DNA from: UBA5704 sp036264355
GTDB lineage: Bacteria; Acidobacteriota; Thermoanaerobaculia; Multivoradales; UBA5704
Direction: 5' to 3'
Assembly (NCBI GenBank): GCA_036264355.1
Contig: DATARD010000112.1
Location: forward strand, 1 to 64,000
DNA: 64,000 nucleotides
A program made the position numbers and the translations under genes. Shown here in pieces: positions 1-7,308 of the stretch. The notes under the pieces are model-generated. The model worked only from the letters and a program-made list of their open reading frames with translations, had not been told where the DNA came from and searched no databases. Every line of letters begins with the position of its first letter. Position 1 is the stretch's first letter.

Positions 1-1695
1 GGCCATGCGGTTGGCGAAATCCATCACCTCGGTGTGGCGCCCCTTGTCGAAATGGATCTGGATCAACAACGCATAGGCGCCCAGGTGATCGGGCCGCAGC
101 CGCAGCGCCTCGCCCAGCCGTTCGACCGCCTTGTCTTCGAGACCGTACTTGGCCAGCACCTCGGCCTCGGTGACGAGGTCCTCCTCGCGCTCCGGCTCCT
201 GACTTCCGAGACCGGATTTGGTTTCGAGGAGATCTTCATCGAGCTCCAGCTCGCCCGGCATCTCGGGCGCCGCGGCCGGCGCAGCCATGGTGCGCTCGCC
301 GGCGAAGGGCATCGACTCCCAGCCGTCGAGCGCACCGCCGGTGTCCAGGAGGTCTGCCGGCGGCTCCGGCTCGGCCTCCTGGGGGAGGCTCGGCAAGGGA
401 TGGCGCAGCGCGAACGCGCCGGTGTCGAGGACCATGTCGTCCATGTCCAGCTCGAGCTCGATGTCGGCTTCGGCAGAGTCCGTCCGGAGCGTCACCGTGT
501 CCGCGGCGGGCGGCGGCGGGGCCTCCTGCGGTGTCTCCTGGGCCCAGGCCGGCCGGCGCGGGCCGCCTTCCATGTCCGGCGGCGGCTTGACCAGGCTGGT
601 CGGCTCCTCGTCCTCGTCCGGGAGCTCGATCTCGAACATGTCGTCGAGATTCAGCTCCAGCTCGACCTCGCCGTCCTCGGCCTCCATCCCGCGCGCAGCC
701 GGCGCAACCGGACCATCATCTCCGACCGCCGCGGCGGCCTCGGCCATGGCGCGCGACAGATCGTCGTCGAAGGAGAGGTCGATCTCCTCTTCCTCCTCGA
801 TCTCGATCGGGCGGCGCGACGCGGCGGGCGGCGGCGCCGCCCGGGGCGTGGGCCGCGGCGGCGGCGGCGGTTCCTCGTCCTCGATCGTGAGATCGAACGC
901 GCTCTCCTCGGCCTCTTCCGCCGCCGCCACGGCCGGCGCTTCGACGGCCGCCGCCGGGATCTCGTCGAAGCGGACCATGCGGGCCACTTTTTCCGCCTGC
1001 GGATTGCGGTCCACCGCGACGGAGAGGAAGTGGACGGCGCCGGCGTTGTTGCCCGCTTTGCGCAGCTTGAGGACGGCGTCGGTGATGAAGGGGATGCTCT
1101 GGCTGTCGATGTCGAGCGCCCGCTCGTAGACCTGCGCCGCCTCCTGCGGACGGCCGTGCTTGATCATCAGCTCGGCGATGATGCGGTACTCCCCCATCGC
1201 CTTCTCGATGAGCTGCTGCTGGTGATAGATCTCGGCCAGCTTGACGTGGTAGGTCGGATTGTCCGGCTCGAGCTGCGCCATCTTCTGGTAGATGGCGATC
1301 GCGGAGGCGGCGTTGTCGTGCTTCTGGTAGTAGTCCGCCAGCACCTGGTACTGCGTGCGTGCCTCGGTCACCAGCCCCTGCTTGTGGTACAGCTCGGCGA
1401 GTTGTTCGTAGACCTCCAGACGGGTCGGATCGAGCTTGATGATCTTCTTGTAGATCGCGATCGCCTTGACGAAGAACCCCTCGACGGAGTACTGCTCGGC
1501 GATCTGGGTGAAGAAGTCGACCGCCTCGTCGATGCGCTGGATGCGGGCGTAGAGGTCGCCGACGCGGTTCAGCGTGTTGATGTCGTTCGGGTTCTCGGCG
1601 AGGAGCTTGCGGTACTCCTTGATCGCCGGCTCGATCTTGCCGCGGGCGACGAACTTCTCGGCGGTCTGGACGATCGCTTCGCGTTGGAGGGCCAT
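1..1695 (-). CDS. TPR protein with acidic linker, 3' end beyond window
   Basis: This is the C-terminally incomplete product of a gene that reads leftward off base 1; 565 codons are visible. The first 230 or so residues are tetratricopeptide repeats, for example the stretch around 'PAIKEYRKLLAENPND' and helices spaced about 34 residues apart, so a protein-interaction scaffold is expected. Next comes a long Pro/Ala/Glu/Asp-rich, probably disordered region with many short acidic blocks such as 'EIDLSFDDDL' and 'ELELNLDDM'. Another TPR-like helix pair begins near the left edge ('AVERLGEALRLRPDHLGAY'). The ATG at 1695 overlaps the rnhB stop (TGATG), so the gene is translationally coupled to the ribosomal-protein operon. 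No enzymatic motif is seen. Its partner is unknown. Confidence 0.85.
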   Translation of the reverse strand, partial: MALQREAIVQTAEKFVARGKIEPAIKEYRKLLAENPNDINTLNRVGDLYARIQRIDEAVDFFTQIAEQYSVEGFFVKAIAIYKKIIKLDPTRLEVYEQLAELYHKQGLVTEARTQYQVLADYYQKHDNAASAIAIYQKMAQLEPDNPTYHVKLAEIYHQQQLIEKAMGEYRIIAELMIKHGRPQEAAQVYERALDIDSQSIPFITDAVLKLRKAGNNAGAVHFLSVAVDRNPQAEKVARMVRFDEIPAAAVEAPAVAAAEEAEESAFDLTIEDEEPPPPPRPTPRAAPPPAASRRPIEIEEEEEIDLSFDDDLSRAMAEAAAAVGDDGPVAPAARGMEAEDGEVELELNLDDMFEIELPDEDEEPTSLVKPPPDMEGGPRRPAWAQETPQEAPPPPAADTVTLRTDSAEADIELELDMDDMVLDTGAFALRHPLPSLPQEAEPEPPADLLDTGGALDGWESMPFAGERTMAAPAAAPEMPGELELDEDLLETKSGLGSQEPEREEDLVTEAEVLAKYGLEDKAVERLGEALRLRPDHLGAYALLIQIHFDKGRHTEVMDFANRMA

Positions 1696-2390
1696 CAGGC
1701 GGTCCTCTCCAGTTGCCGATCCGCTACGCGGGGGAGCACCGGGCGGTAGGTCAGGCGGTGGATCGGGCAGGGCCCATAGGTCTCCAGCGCCTGCAAGTGC
1801 TCGGCGACGCCGTAGCCTTTGTGCGACGCGAAACCGTAGTGCGGATAGGTGTCGTGGAGCCGCACCATCATGCGGTCGCGCTCGACTTTGGCGAGGATCG
1901 AGGCGCAGGCGATGGCATAGCTCACCGAGTCACCGCGGATCAGCGGCAGGCAGGGGAAGGAGATGCCGGGCAGCTTGACGGCGTCGATCAGCGCGCAGTC
2001 CGGCGCCGGCCGGAGCTCTGCCAGCGCCTGCGCCATGGCGAGGCGCGTCGCTTCGAGGATGTTGATGCGGTCGATGACGTCGGGGGAGATCTGGACCACG
2101 GCGCTGGCGAGCGAGCTGGCGCGGATCGCGTCCGCCACCCGTTCCCGCTCCGCCGCGGTGAGACATTTGCTGTCGTCCACCCCGGGGATGGCGCAGCGGG
2201 TGTCGAGAATGACCGCCGCCGCCGCCACCGGACCGGCGAGGCAACCGCGGCCCACCTCGTCCACCCCGGCGATGCGGGCGAATCCGAACCGTGCGAGCAG
2301 ATCTTCGACACCCCGCATCAGGTGCAGGCGGTACGCCTCGGCAAACAGATCCATCATCACCGGGGCTGCCGGCATCGCCGCCCTGGGCAA
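1695..2390 (-). CDS. rnhB: Ribonuclease HII
   Basis: RNase HII cuts the RNA strand of RNA-DNA hybrids and removes misincorporated ribonucleotides in the cytoplasm. The 231-residue product has the family signature GVDEVGRG with D44 and E45, and further acidic residues at D136 (in ALIDAVK) and D154 (in RGDSVSYA), which together make the DEDD metal site. The Gly/Ala-rich segment that follows and the ASILAKVERD motif are also typical. The chosen start is a TTG at 2390 with a GGAG ribosome site five bases upstream; ATG codons at residues 6, 12 and 13 are alternatives. It lies 24 bases downstream of rplS and overlaps the TPR gene by one base. The rplS-rnhB order is common in bacteria. Confidence 0.96.
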   Translation of the reverse strand: MPRAAMPAAPVMMDLFAEAYRLHLMRGVEDLLARFGFARIAGVDEVGRGCLAGPVAAAAVILDTRCAIPGVDDSKCLTAAERERVADAIRASSLASAVVQISPDVIDRINILEATRLAMAQALAELRPAPDCALIDAVKLPGISFPCLPLIRGDSVSYAIACASILAKVERDRMMVRLHDTYPHYGFASHKGYGVAEHLQALETYGPCPIHRLTYRPVLPRVADRQLERTA

Positions 2391-2414
2391 CGCTGCTCCT
2401 TTCCCGTGAGCCGC

Positions 2415-2774
2415 TCAGCCGCGCGGCTCGTCGCGCCGCTCCTCGATACGCGCAGCCTTGCCGCGCAGATTGCGGAGATAGTACAGCTTGGCGCGCCGCA
2501 CCTTGCCCCGCCGCACGAGGTCGATCTTGTCCACCGTCGGCGAATGCAGCGGAAAGATGCGCTCGACGCCGACGCTGCCGGAGATCTTGCGCACCGAGAA
2601 CGTCTCGCGCGTGCCGCCGCCACGGCGGCCGATCACCACACCCTGGAAGATCTGGATGCGCTCTTTGTCGCCTTCCTTCACCTTCACGTGGACGCGGATG
2701 GTGTCCCCGGGGGAGAACGCCGGAGCGCCCGCGTTCCGTAGATAGCTGCTTTCAACCTGATCCAACGTATTCAT
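2415..2774 (-). CDS. rplS: 50S ribosomal protein L19
   Basis: L19 sits at the 30S-50S interface. The 119-residue product matches the family in length and in its core motifs: FSPGDTIRVHVKVKEG near residue 20, RIQIFQGVVIGRRGGG, ETFSVRKIS, GVERIFPLHSP and the basic C-terminal KVRRAKLYYLRNLRGKAARI. It lies 77 bases downstream of trmD, in the usual rpsP-rimM-trmD-rplS order, and is very probably on the same transcript. Confidence 0.98.
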   Translation of the reverse strand: MNTLDQVESSYLRNAGAPAFSPGDTIRVHVKVKEGDKERIQIFQGVVIGRRGGGTRETFSVRKISGSVGVERIFPLHSPTVDKIDLVRRGKVRRAKLYYLRNLRGKAARIEERRDEPRG

Positions 2775-2851
2775 GGCTCACCTCGTCTTCATCTCGACGG
2801 TACGGACGGAGCCCGCCTGCCAGGGACGGAATTTCCGTCATTATTTCTCTT

Positions 2852-3547
2852 TCATCCGGACCGCGCAACCCGCAGCAGGTCCGGTCTCTTCTCCCGCGTC
2901 GCTTTCAGCGCCTCCGCCTCCCGCCAGCGGCGGATCGCCGCGTGGTCGCCGGAGAGCAGAACCTCCGGCACCGCCAACCCTTCCACCTCCGGCGGCCGGG
3001 TGTAGTGCGGATGGTCGAGGAGGCTGCCGCGGAAGCTGTCCTGCTCCACCGATCCGGCCTGCTGCACCACTCCCGGCACCTGCCGCGACATCGCCTCGAT
3101 CAGCACCATCGCCGCCAGCTCGCCGCCGGAGAGCACATAGTCGCCGATCGACACCTCTTCGTCCACCACCGTCAGCCGCACCCGCTCGTCGATCCCCTCG
3201 TAGCGACCGCAGAGGAGGAGCAGATCGCCGCGCGCCGCCAGCTCGCGCACCTTGGCGTCGTCGAGCCGCGCGCCCTGCGGCGACAGCAGGACGCGCCAAG
3301 GCCGCTGCTCGCCGGTCTCTCCGGCGAGGGCGCGCACGGCGCGGATCCACGGCGGCGCCGTCATCACCATCCCGCCGCCGCCGCCGTACGGCTCGTCGTC
3401 GACGCTACGGTGGCGGTCCTCCGTGAAGGAGCGCAGATCGTGCACCTGCACATCCAGCAGCCCCTTCTCGATCGCCCGTCCCACCAGGCTGGTGGCAAGG
3501 AACGGGCCGAACAGCTCGGGGAAGATGGTCAGGACCTGGACGCGCAT
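2852..3547 (-). CDS. trmD: tRNA (guanine-37-N1)-methyltransferase TrmD
   Basis: TrmD methylates G37 of tRNAs from S-adenosylmethionine and so prevents +1 frameshifting. The 231-residue protein opens with MRVQVLTIFPELF. It carries the knotted SAM-binding segments LLLLCGRYEGIDERV (around residues 110-124) and SIGDYVLSGGELAAM (around 134-148), and the DDEPYGGGGGMVM loop near residue 50. The C-terminal HPHYTRPPEVEG and LLSGDHAAIRRWR motifs are also typical. Its start lies inside the end of rimM (19-base overlap), which points to coupled translation. Confidence 0.97.
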   Translation of the reverse strand: MRVQVLTIFPELFGPFLATSLVGRAIEKGLLDVQVHDLRSFTEDRHRSVDDEPYGGGGGMVMTAPPWIRAVRALAGETGEQRPWRVLLSPQGARLDDAKVRELAARGDLLLLCGRYEGIDERVRLTVVDEEVSIGDYVLSGGELAAMVLIEAMSRQVPGVVQQAGSVEQDSFRGSLLDHPHYTRPPEVEGLAVPEVLLSGDHAAIRRWREAEALKATREKRPDLLRVARSG

Positions 3548-4182
3548 ACTTCCAGGAGCCCCGGCGGCAGATCGAGCACGATCCGCCCGCGCGCCACGTC
3601 CACCTCGCGCAGAAACTTCTCGACGAACGGCACCGGCACCCGCTGCGCGCCATCGTCGCCGATCGACTCGACGATCAACAGCAGCCCGCCGCCGTCCTCT
3701 TCCAGATCGACCACGGTGCCGAGATCCCGCTCGCCGTCCTGGCAGCGGCAGCCCAGCAGCTCGTAGTAGTAATAGGTCCCGGGCTCCGCCGCCGGCACCG
3801 CGGAGCGTTCGACCTCGAGCCAGAGGTTGCGCAGCGCCTCGGCTTCGTCGCGGCCCACCACCCCCTCGAAGCGCACCCGGGCACCCGACTTGTGGTCCTG
3901 GCTGCTCGCCACCGTCAGCGTCCGTTCCGGCGTCCGATCTGAATCGGGGCCGCGGGTCGCGATCAGGCGGCTGCCGGGATCAAGACGGCCGGGCACGTCG
4001 CTCAACACCTCGACCACCACGTCACCCTGGACGCCGTGCGGACGCAACACGCGGCCGACCGTGACGCGCGCGGGCAGATCCTCGCGGGTGGTGTCTGGCG
4101 CGGTATCTGACGCGGTTGACGCGGTGACTGGCGGAGCGGCTGCGGCGGGCGCCTTAGTCGTCTTCGAGGATCTCGAGCTCAT
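3529..4182 (-). CDS. rimM: Ribosome maturation factor RimM
   Basis: RimM helps assemble the 30S head by binding S19. The conserved core begins near residue 39 with VTVGRVLRPHGVQGDVVVEV, and the C-terminal PRC-barrel half contains LLGCRCQDGERDLGTVVD and VPFVEKFLREVDVARGRIVLDLPPGLLE. About 38 residues rich in Ala, Thr and Pro precede the core. This extension may be real, because the start overlaps khpA by 29 bases, or a later start may be used. The operon position between khpA and trmD is standard. Confidence 0.95.
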   Translation of the reverse strand: MSSRSSKTTKAPAAAAPPVTASTASDTAPDTTREDLPARVTVGRVLRPHGVQGDVVVEVLSDVPGRLDPGSRLIATRGPDSDRTPERTLTVASSQDHKSGARVRFEGVVGRDEAEALRNLWLEVERSAVPAAEPGTYYYYELLGCRCQDGERDLGTVVDLEEDGGGLLLIVESIGDDGAQRVPVPFVEKFLREVDVARGRIVLDLPPGLLEVCASRS

Positions 4183-4402
4183 AGCGCACGCCCCGCCGAT
4201 CCTCCCGGGTCTCCAGCAGGGTGCGTAGGGCGCGGGCCGTCCGTCCCTGCCGGCCGATCACCTTGCCCAGATCGTCGGGCGCGACCTGCAGCTCCAGGAC
4301 GCCGCCGCCACGCCGGCTCGGGATCTCGGTGACCTCCACCTCGTCGGGCTGATCGACCAGCATCTTCGCCAGCTCCTTGAGGTCGTCGGCGAGCTCAGGC
4401 AC
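4154..4402 (-). CDS. khpA: KH-domain RNA-binding protein KhpA
   Basis: This is a small single-KH RNA-binding protein of 82 residues. The KH signature is DLGKVIGRQGRTARALR, with GRQG as the GxxG RNA-contact loop. In other bacteria KhpA works with KhpB and affects sRNA and cell-envelope functions. It overlaps rpsP by eight bases and rimM by 29 bases. Location and length both match the usual gene between rpsP and rimM. Confidence 0.95.
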   Translation of the reverse strand: MPELADDLKELAKMLVDQPDEVEVTEIPSRRGGGVLELQVAPDDLGKVIGRQGRTARALRTLLETREDRRGVRYELEILEDD

Positions 4403-4637
4403 TCTTCTTCACCTGTCCGAGGAGCTTCTTGACCGTCGGCGACATCTGGGCGCCGCGGCCGATCCAGTAGTCGGCGCGGACGGCGTCGATCTCCACCTTC
4501 GCCGGGTTCTTGGTCACATCGTAGTAGCCGATCTCTTCCAGGGCGGAAGCGGTCGGCGTGTTCCGGGAGTCAGAGACGACCACCCGGTAGAAGGGGTTGT
4601 TCCGGGCGCCCATGCGGCGCAGCCGAATCGTCAGCAT
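4395..4637 (-). CDS. rpsP: 30S ribosomal protein S16
   Basis: S16 is a primary 30S assembly protein. The 80-residue product begins MLTIRLRRMGARNNPFYRVVV, the characteristic S16 N-terminus, followed by IGYYDVTKNPAKVEI and an RADYWIGRGAQMSPTVKKLL segment. I chose the ATG at 4637. An in-frame TTG two codons upstream (4643) is possible because a GGAGG box lies just before it. The gene begins the rpsP-khpA-rimM-trmD-rplS block. In many bacteria ffh lies directly upstream, but here a two-gene HicAB-like module separates them. Confidence 0.96.
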   Translation of the reverse strand: MLTIRLRRMGARNNPFYRVVVSDSRNTPTASALEEIGYYDVTKNPAKVEIDAVRADYWIGRGAQMSPTVKKLLGQVKKSA

Positions 4638-4748
4638 GTTCAAAAACCTCCGAGTTTCACGAGCGTACGTCTCCAGCCCACCGAACCGGGCCGGCGCAAA
4701 GGAGGGAGAGTTTAGCAGGGGAGCGAGCGGAGGGCAAACCCCGGAGCA

Positions 4749-4997
4749 CTAAATCTGCGGCAGATGCTTCTTGGCGCACTCCAGGATCTCGAAGAATCTC
4801 GCCATCCGGCGCACGTGCCCGCCTTCGATCTCCGGGTTCACGCGCTTGCCGTGCTTTCCCAAGGGGAGGCCATGATAGGTGCGGCCATTCCAGAGAACCC
4901 AGTTGTGGTGTTCCTTGGGGACGATGCGTGCGCCGGGGGCGCACGCATCGAGCATTTCGCGGATCTCTTTGAGAGTTACCAGGCCACTGGTCGTCAT
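4749..4997 (-). CDS. HicA-like small protein, possible toxin
   Basis: The 82-residue basic protein is not firmly recognised. Its layout, an N-terminal helix (LVTLKEIREMLDA), then a His-His centred strand (VPKEHHNWVLWNGRTYHGLP) and a C-terminal helix, resembles the double-stranded-RNA-binding fold of HicA mRNA interferases, in which a conserved His is catalytic. The upstream gene, eight bases away on the same strand, encodes a HicB-like protein, which supports a toxin-antitoxin reading. In this pair the antitoxin-like gene comes first, the reverse of canonical hicAB. The match rests on fold and context, not on a strong signature. Confidence 0.6.
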   Translation of the reverse strand: MTTSGLVTLKEIREMLDACAPGARIVPKEHHNWVLWNGRTYHGLPLGKHGKRVNPEIEGGHVRRMARFFEILECAKKHLPQI

Positions 4998-5005
4998 CCA
5001 CGCCT

Positions 5006-5464
5006 TCAGGCAGCGATCGCCGCTCCACCCTCTTGATTGTTCGCAGCCTTGGGATGACGGATCTGCACGACCTCAATGCCGAGAGGAGATTCTGCCGGGC
5101 GCCGGTCGAGCCACTCGGCGGTGATCCGGCCTTGCCGTACCGCGTCCACGGCCTCTTCCCACTCGTGGAGCGCGGTCTGGTTGGTCTCGTTGAAGAACCG
5201 CTCGACCCCGGCTTGAAACCCCTCGAAGGACGAGGATTCAAGGGCGATGTCGAACAGCACGAGGCGGAATTCCTCGCAGAACGCGGCCAGGGCTTCGCTC
5301 GGGCTGGAACCCTTCGCCGCGAAACCGCCAGGGTTGACCCCCTCCACCCACGTATCGCCATCCTCCTCGAAGAGCAACGCACGCCCGTTGACACCGACTC
5401 CGGCGATGAATCCGTTCCCCTCGATGAGCTCGCGGCGGCTGAAGAGGATCGGGTATCTATCCAT
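5006..5464 (-). CDS. HicB-like protein, possible antitoxin
   Basis: The 152-residue acidic protein starts at an ATG at 5464 (MDRYPILFSRREL). Residues 13-55 hold a strand-turn-strand segment (GFIAGVGVNGRALLFEEDGD, then a WVEGVNPGGFAAKGSSPSEALAAF helix start). This resembles the partially degraded RNase H-like fold of HicB antitoxins, where a short beta sheet is followed by a helix starting 'SxxEAL'. The C-terminal half is helical and acidic. It directly precedes the HicA-like gene. A non-toxin role cannot be excluded. The pair is inserted between ffh and rpsP. Confidence 0.55.
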   Translation of the reverse strand: MDRYPILFSRRELIEGNGFIAGVGVNGRALLFEEDGDTWVEGVNPGGFAAKGSSPSEALAAFCEEFRLVLFDIALESSSFEGFQAGVERFFNETNQTALHEWEEAVDAVRQGRITAEWLDRRPAESPLGIEVVQIRHPKAANNQEGGAAIAA

Positions 5465-5517
5465 GGCGCTATCTTCCCTCGATCCGATCTTCGTCTCTGG
5501 TCTGTCCTCTGTCAATC

Positions 5518-6849
5518 CTACCGCCCCGCCCCCATCCCACCCATCGCGCGGCGGAGCCACTTGCCCTGAACCCCCTTCATCATCTTCTGCATGGACTTGT
5601 ACTGTTTCAGGAGGCGGTTGATCTCGGCGACGGAGGTTCCGGAGCCCATGGAGATGCGCTTCTTGCGGCTGCCGTTGAGGACGTCGGGACGGCGGCGCTC
5701 GTGGGGGGTCATGGAGTTGATGATCGCTTCGACACGCTTCAGGCCGCCTTCGTCGACCTGCGCGGCGTCCAGGCCCTTGAGCGGACCGACCTTGGGCAGC
5801 AGGTCGAGGACCTGGCCGAGCGGGCCGAGACGGCGGATCTGGCGGAGCTGGTCGCGCAGGTCTTCGAGGGTGAACTCGCGGTTGACCATGCGCTTCGCGA
5901 GGCGCTCGGTCTCAGCGGCGTCGAGGCCCTGCTCGGCCCGTTCGATGAGCGACAGGACGTCGCCCATGCCGATCATCCGCGAGGCCATGCGCTCGGGATG
6001 GAAGAGCTCCAGATCGTCCGACTTCTCGCCGACGCCCACCATGCGGATGGGCACCTTGGCAACGGTGCGGATGGAGAGCGCCGCGCCGCCGCGGGAGTCG
6101 CCGTCGAGCTTGGTGAGGATGACGCCGGTCAGGGGGAGCGCCGCGGCGAACTGCTCGGCGCTCTTGACCGCGTCCTGGCCGGTCATGGAGTCGGCCACGA
6201 AGAGCGTCTCGTGCGGCTGGATGCGCTCCGCGAGCTGCTTGATCTCCTCCATCAGCGCCGTGTCCACGTGCAGGCGGCCGGCGGTGTCCATGATCATCAC
6301 GTCGTGGCCGCGCTGGCGGGCGAGGGCGAGAGCGCGGGTGCCGAGGTCGGCGACGGTCTCGCCGGGCTCCGGCTCCACGACCGGCACGTCGACGCCCTTG
6401 CCGACCTGCTTGAGCTGCTCAACGGCGGCGGCGCGCTGCAAGTCGCCGGCCACCAGGACAGGGTGCCGGCCGCGCTTCTTGAGCCGTTTCGCAAGCTTGC
6501 CGGCGGTGGTCGTCTTGCCCGAGCCCTGGAGGCCGCAGAGCATGATGACGGTGGGCCGGCCGTCGACGCGAAGCTCGGTCCCCTCGTCGCCGAGGAGAGA
6601 TTGCAGCTCGTCGCGGACGACCTTGACCACCTGTTGTGCCGGGGTGAGGCTCTCCAGCACCTCGGTGCCGAGCGAACGTTCGCGCACCCGCTCGGTGAAC
6701 GGCTTGACGACCCGCAGATGGACGTCCGCCTCCAGCAGAGCCAGACGGATCTGGCGCAGCGCGGCGTCGAGCGCCTCGGGGGTGACCTTCCCCTCGCCCT
6801 TGAGCTTCTGGAAAACGTCCTGGAGCTTACCTTGGAGACCTTCGAACAT
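5518..6849 (-). CDS. ffh: Signal recognition particle protein Ffh
   Basis: Ffh is the SRP54 GTPase that, with 4.5S RNA, delivers nascent inner-membrane proteins to FtsY. The 443 residues comprise an N-terminal four-helix domain, a G domain with the P-loop GLQGSGKTTTAGKLA (near residue 106), DTAGRLHVD (near 190), TKLDGDSRGG (near 247) and GVGEKSDDLELF, and a C-terminal M domain with the Met-rich RRKKRISMGSGTS-MQKMMKG segment that binds SRP RNA and signal peptides. It has a clear GGAGG box before the ATG. It is divergent from the DUF104-type gene at 6931. Confidence 0.98.
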   Translation of the reverse strand: MFEGLQGKLQDVFQKLKGEGKVTPEALDAALRQIRLALLEADVHLRVVKPFTERVRERSLGTEVLESLTPAQQVVKVVRDELQSLLGDEGTELRVDGRPTVIMLCGLQGSGKTTTAGKLAKRLKKRGRHPVLVAGDLQRAAAVEQLKQVGKGVDVPVVEPEPGETVADLGTRALALARQRGHDVMIMDTAGRLHVDTALMEEIKQLAERIQPHETLFVADSMTGQDAVKSAEQFAAALPLTGVILTKLDGDSRGGAALSIRTVAKVPIRMVGVGEKSDDLELFHPERMASRMIGMGDVLSLIERAEQGLDAAETERLAKRMVNREFTLEDLRDQLRQIRRLGPLGQVLDLLPKVGPLKGLDAAQVDEGGLKRVEAIINSMTPHERRRPDVLNGSRKKRISMGSGTSVAEINRLLKQYKSMQKMMKGVQGKWLRRAMGGMGAGR

Positions 6850-6930
6850 GCAGCGCCCTCCTTCAGGGAGCGAAATCGTAGCACGGGGGTGGCCGTAGGG
6901 GCTGGCCCGAGAGTGATACGATTACGGAGC

Positions 6931-7203
6931 ATGTTGAGGACGATCGAAGGCGTTTACCGGGAAGGCAAAGTCGAGCTGGCTGAACGGCCGGACGGCGTGG
7001 GCGAAGCAGTGCCGGTCCTCGTGACCTTCCTTGAGTCGCGCCTGGAGCCGCGGCGCGTGGACCTCCGCTCGCGCGGGATCGACGAAGCGCATGCAGCGGA
7101 GCTGCGCGCGCGGCTCGCGACTTTCGCCGCGGACTGGGACGGTGCGGAGATGGGTGTCTATGACGACTACGATTCCGCAAGAGCCAAGCTGTCAGAGGGG
7201 TGA
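6931..7203 (+). CDS. DUF104/AF2212-like small protein, probable antitoxin
   Basis: The 90-residue protein begins MLRTIEGVYREGKVELAE, the short beta-hairpin signature of DUF104/AF2212-like antitoxins (usual form 'IxAVYExGxxxPL'). It continues with a helical acidic tail ending in VYDDYDSARAKLSEG. Such genes are normally followed by a PIN- or MazF-type toxin. Here the next, overlapping reading frame encodes only the first few residues of a MazF-like protein, so the antitoxin is probably an orphan. It is transcribed divergently from ffh across an 81-base gap. Confidence 0.7.
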   Translation: MLRTIEGVYREGKVELAERPDGVGEAVPVLVTFLESRLEPRRVDLRSRGIDEAHAAELRARLATFAADWDGAEMGVYDDYDSARAKLSEG

Positions 7204-7264
7204 TGTAGCCCTCGTCCTCTTCCCGGACTCCAACCTTGCCGCCAAGCTCGGTTCTTTTCCTTAA
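7160..7264 (+). pseudogene. Truncated MazF/PemK-like toxin remnant
   Basis: A 34-codon frame starting inside the antitoxin gene reads QRGDVALVLFPDSNLAAKLG and then stops. 'RGDVxLVxFPxSDL' is the hallmark N-terminus of MazF/PemK endoribonucleases, which are normally about 110 residues. Everything after the first strand is missing, and the following DNA is the low-GC PA14 locus. I read this as the surviving stub of a toxin cut off by an insertion or deletion. Confidence 0.65.
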
Positions 7265-7308
7265 TGACCGGTTGGACACCACCGCGCCAGACTCTAGCCA
7301 CTGGGGCA

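Noticed and set aside
34..1749. A long open frame on the plus strand opposite the TPR gene
   Set aside because: Arg/Leu/Asp-rich translation without any family motif; the minus-strand TPR frame is clearly the gene. Such antisense openness is a high-GC artefact.
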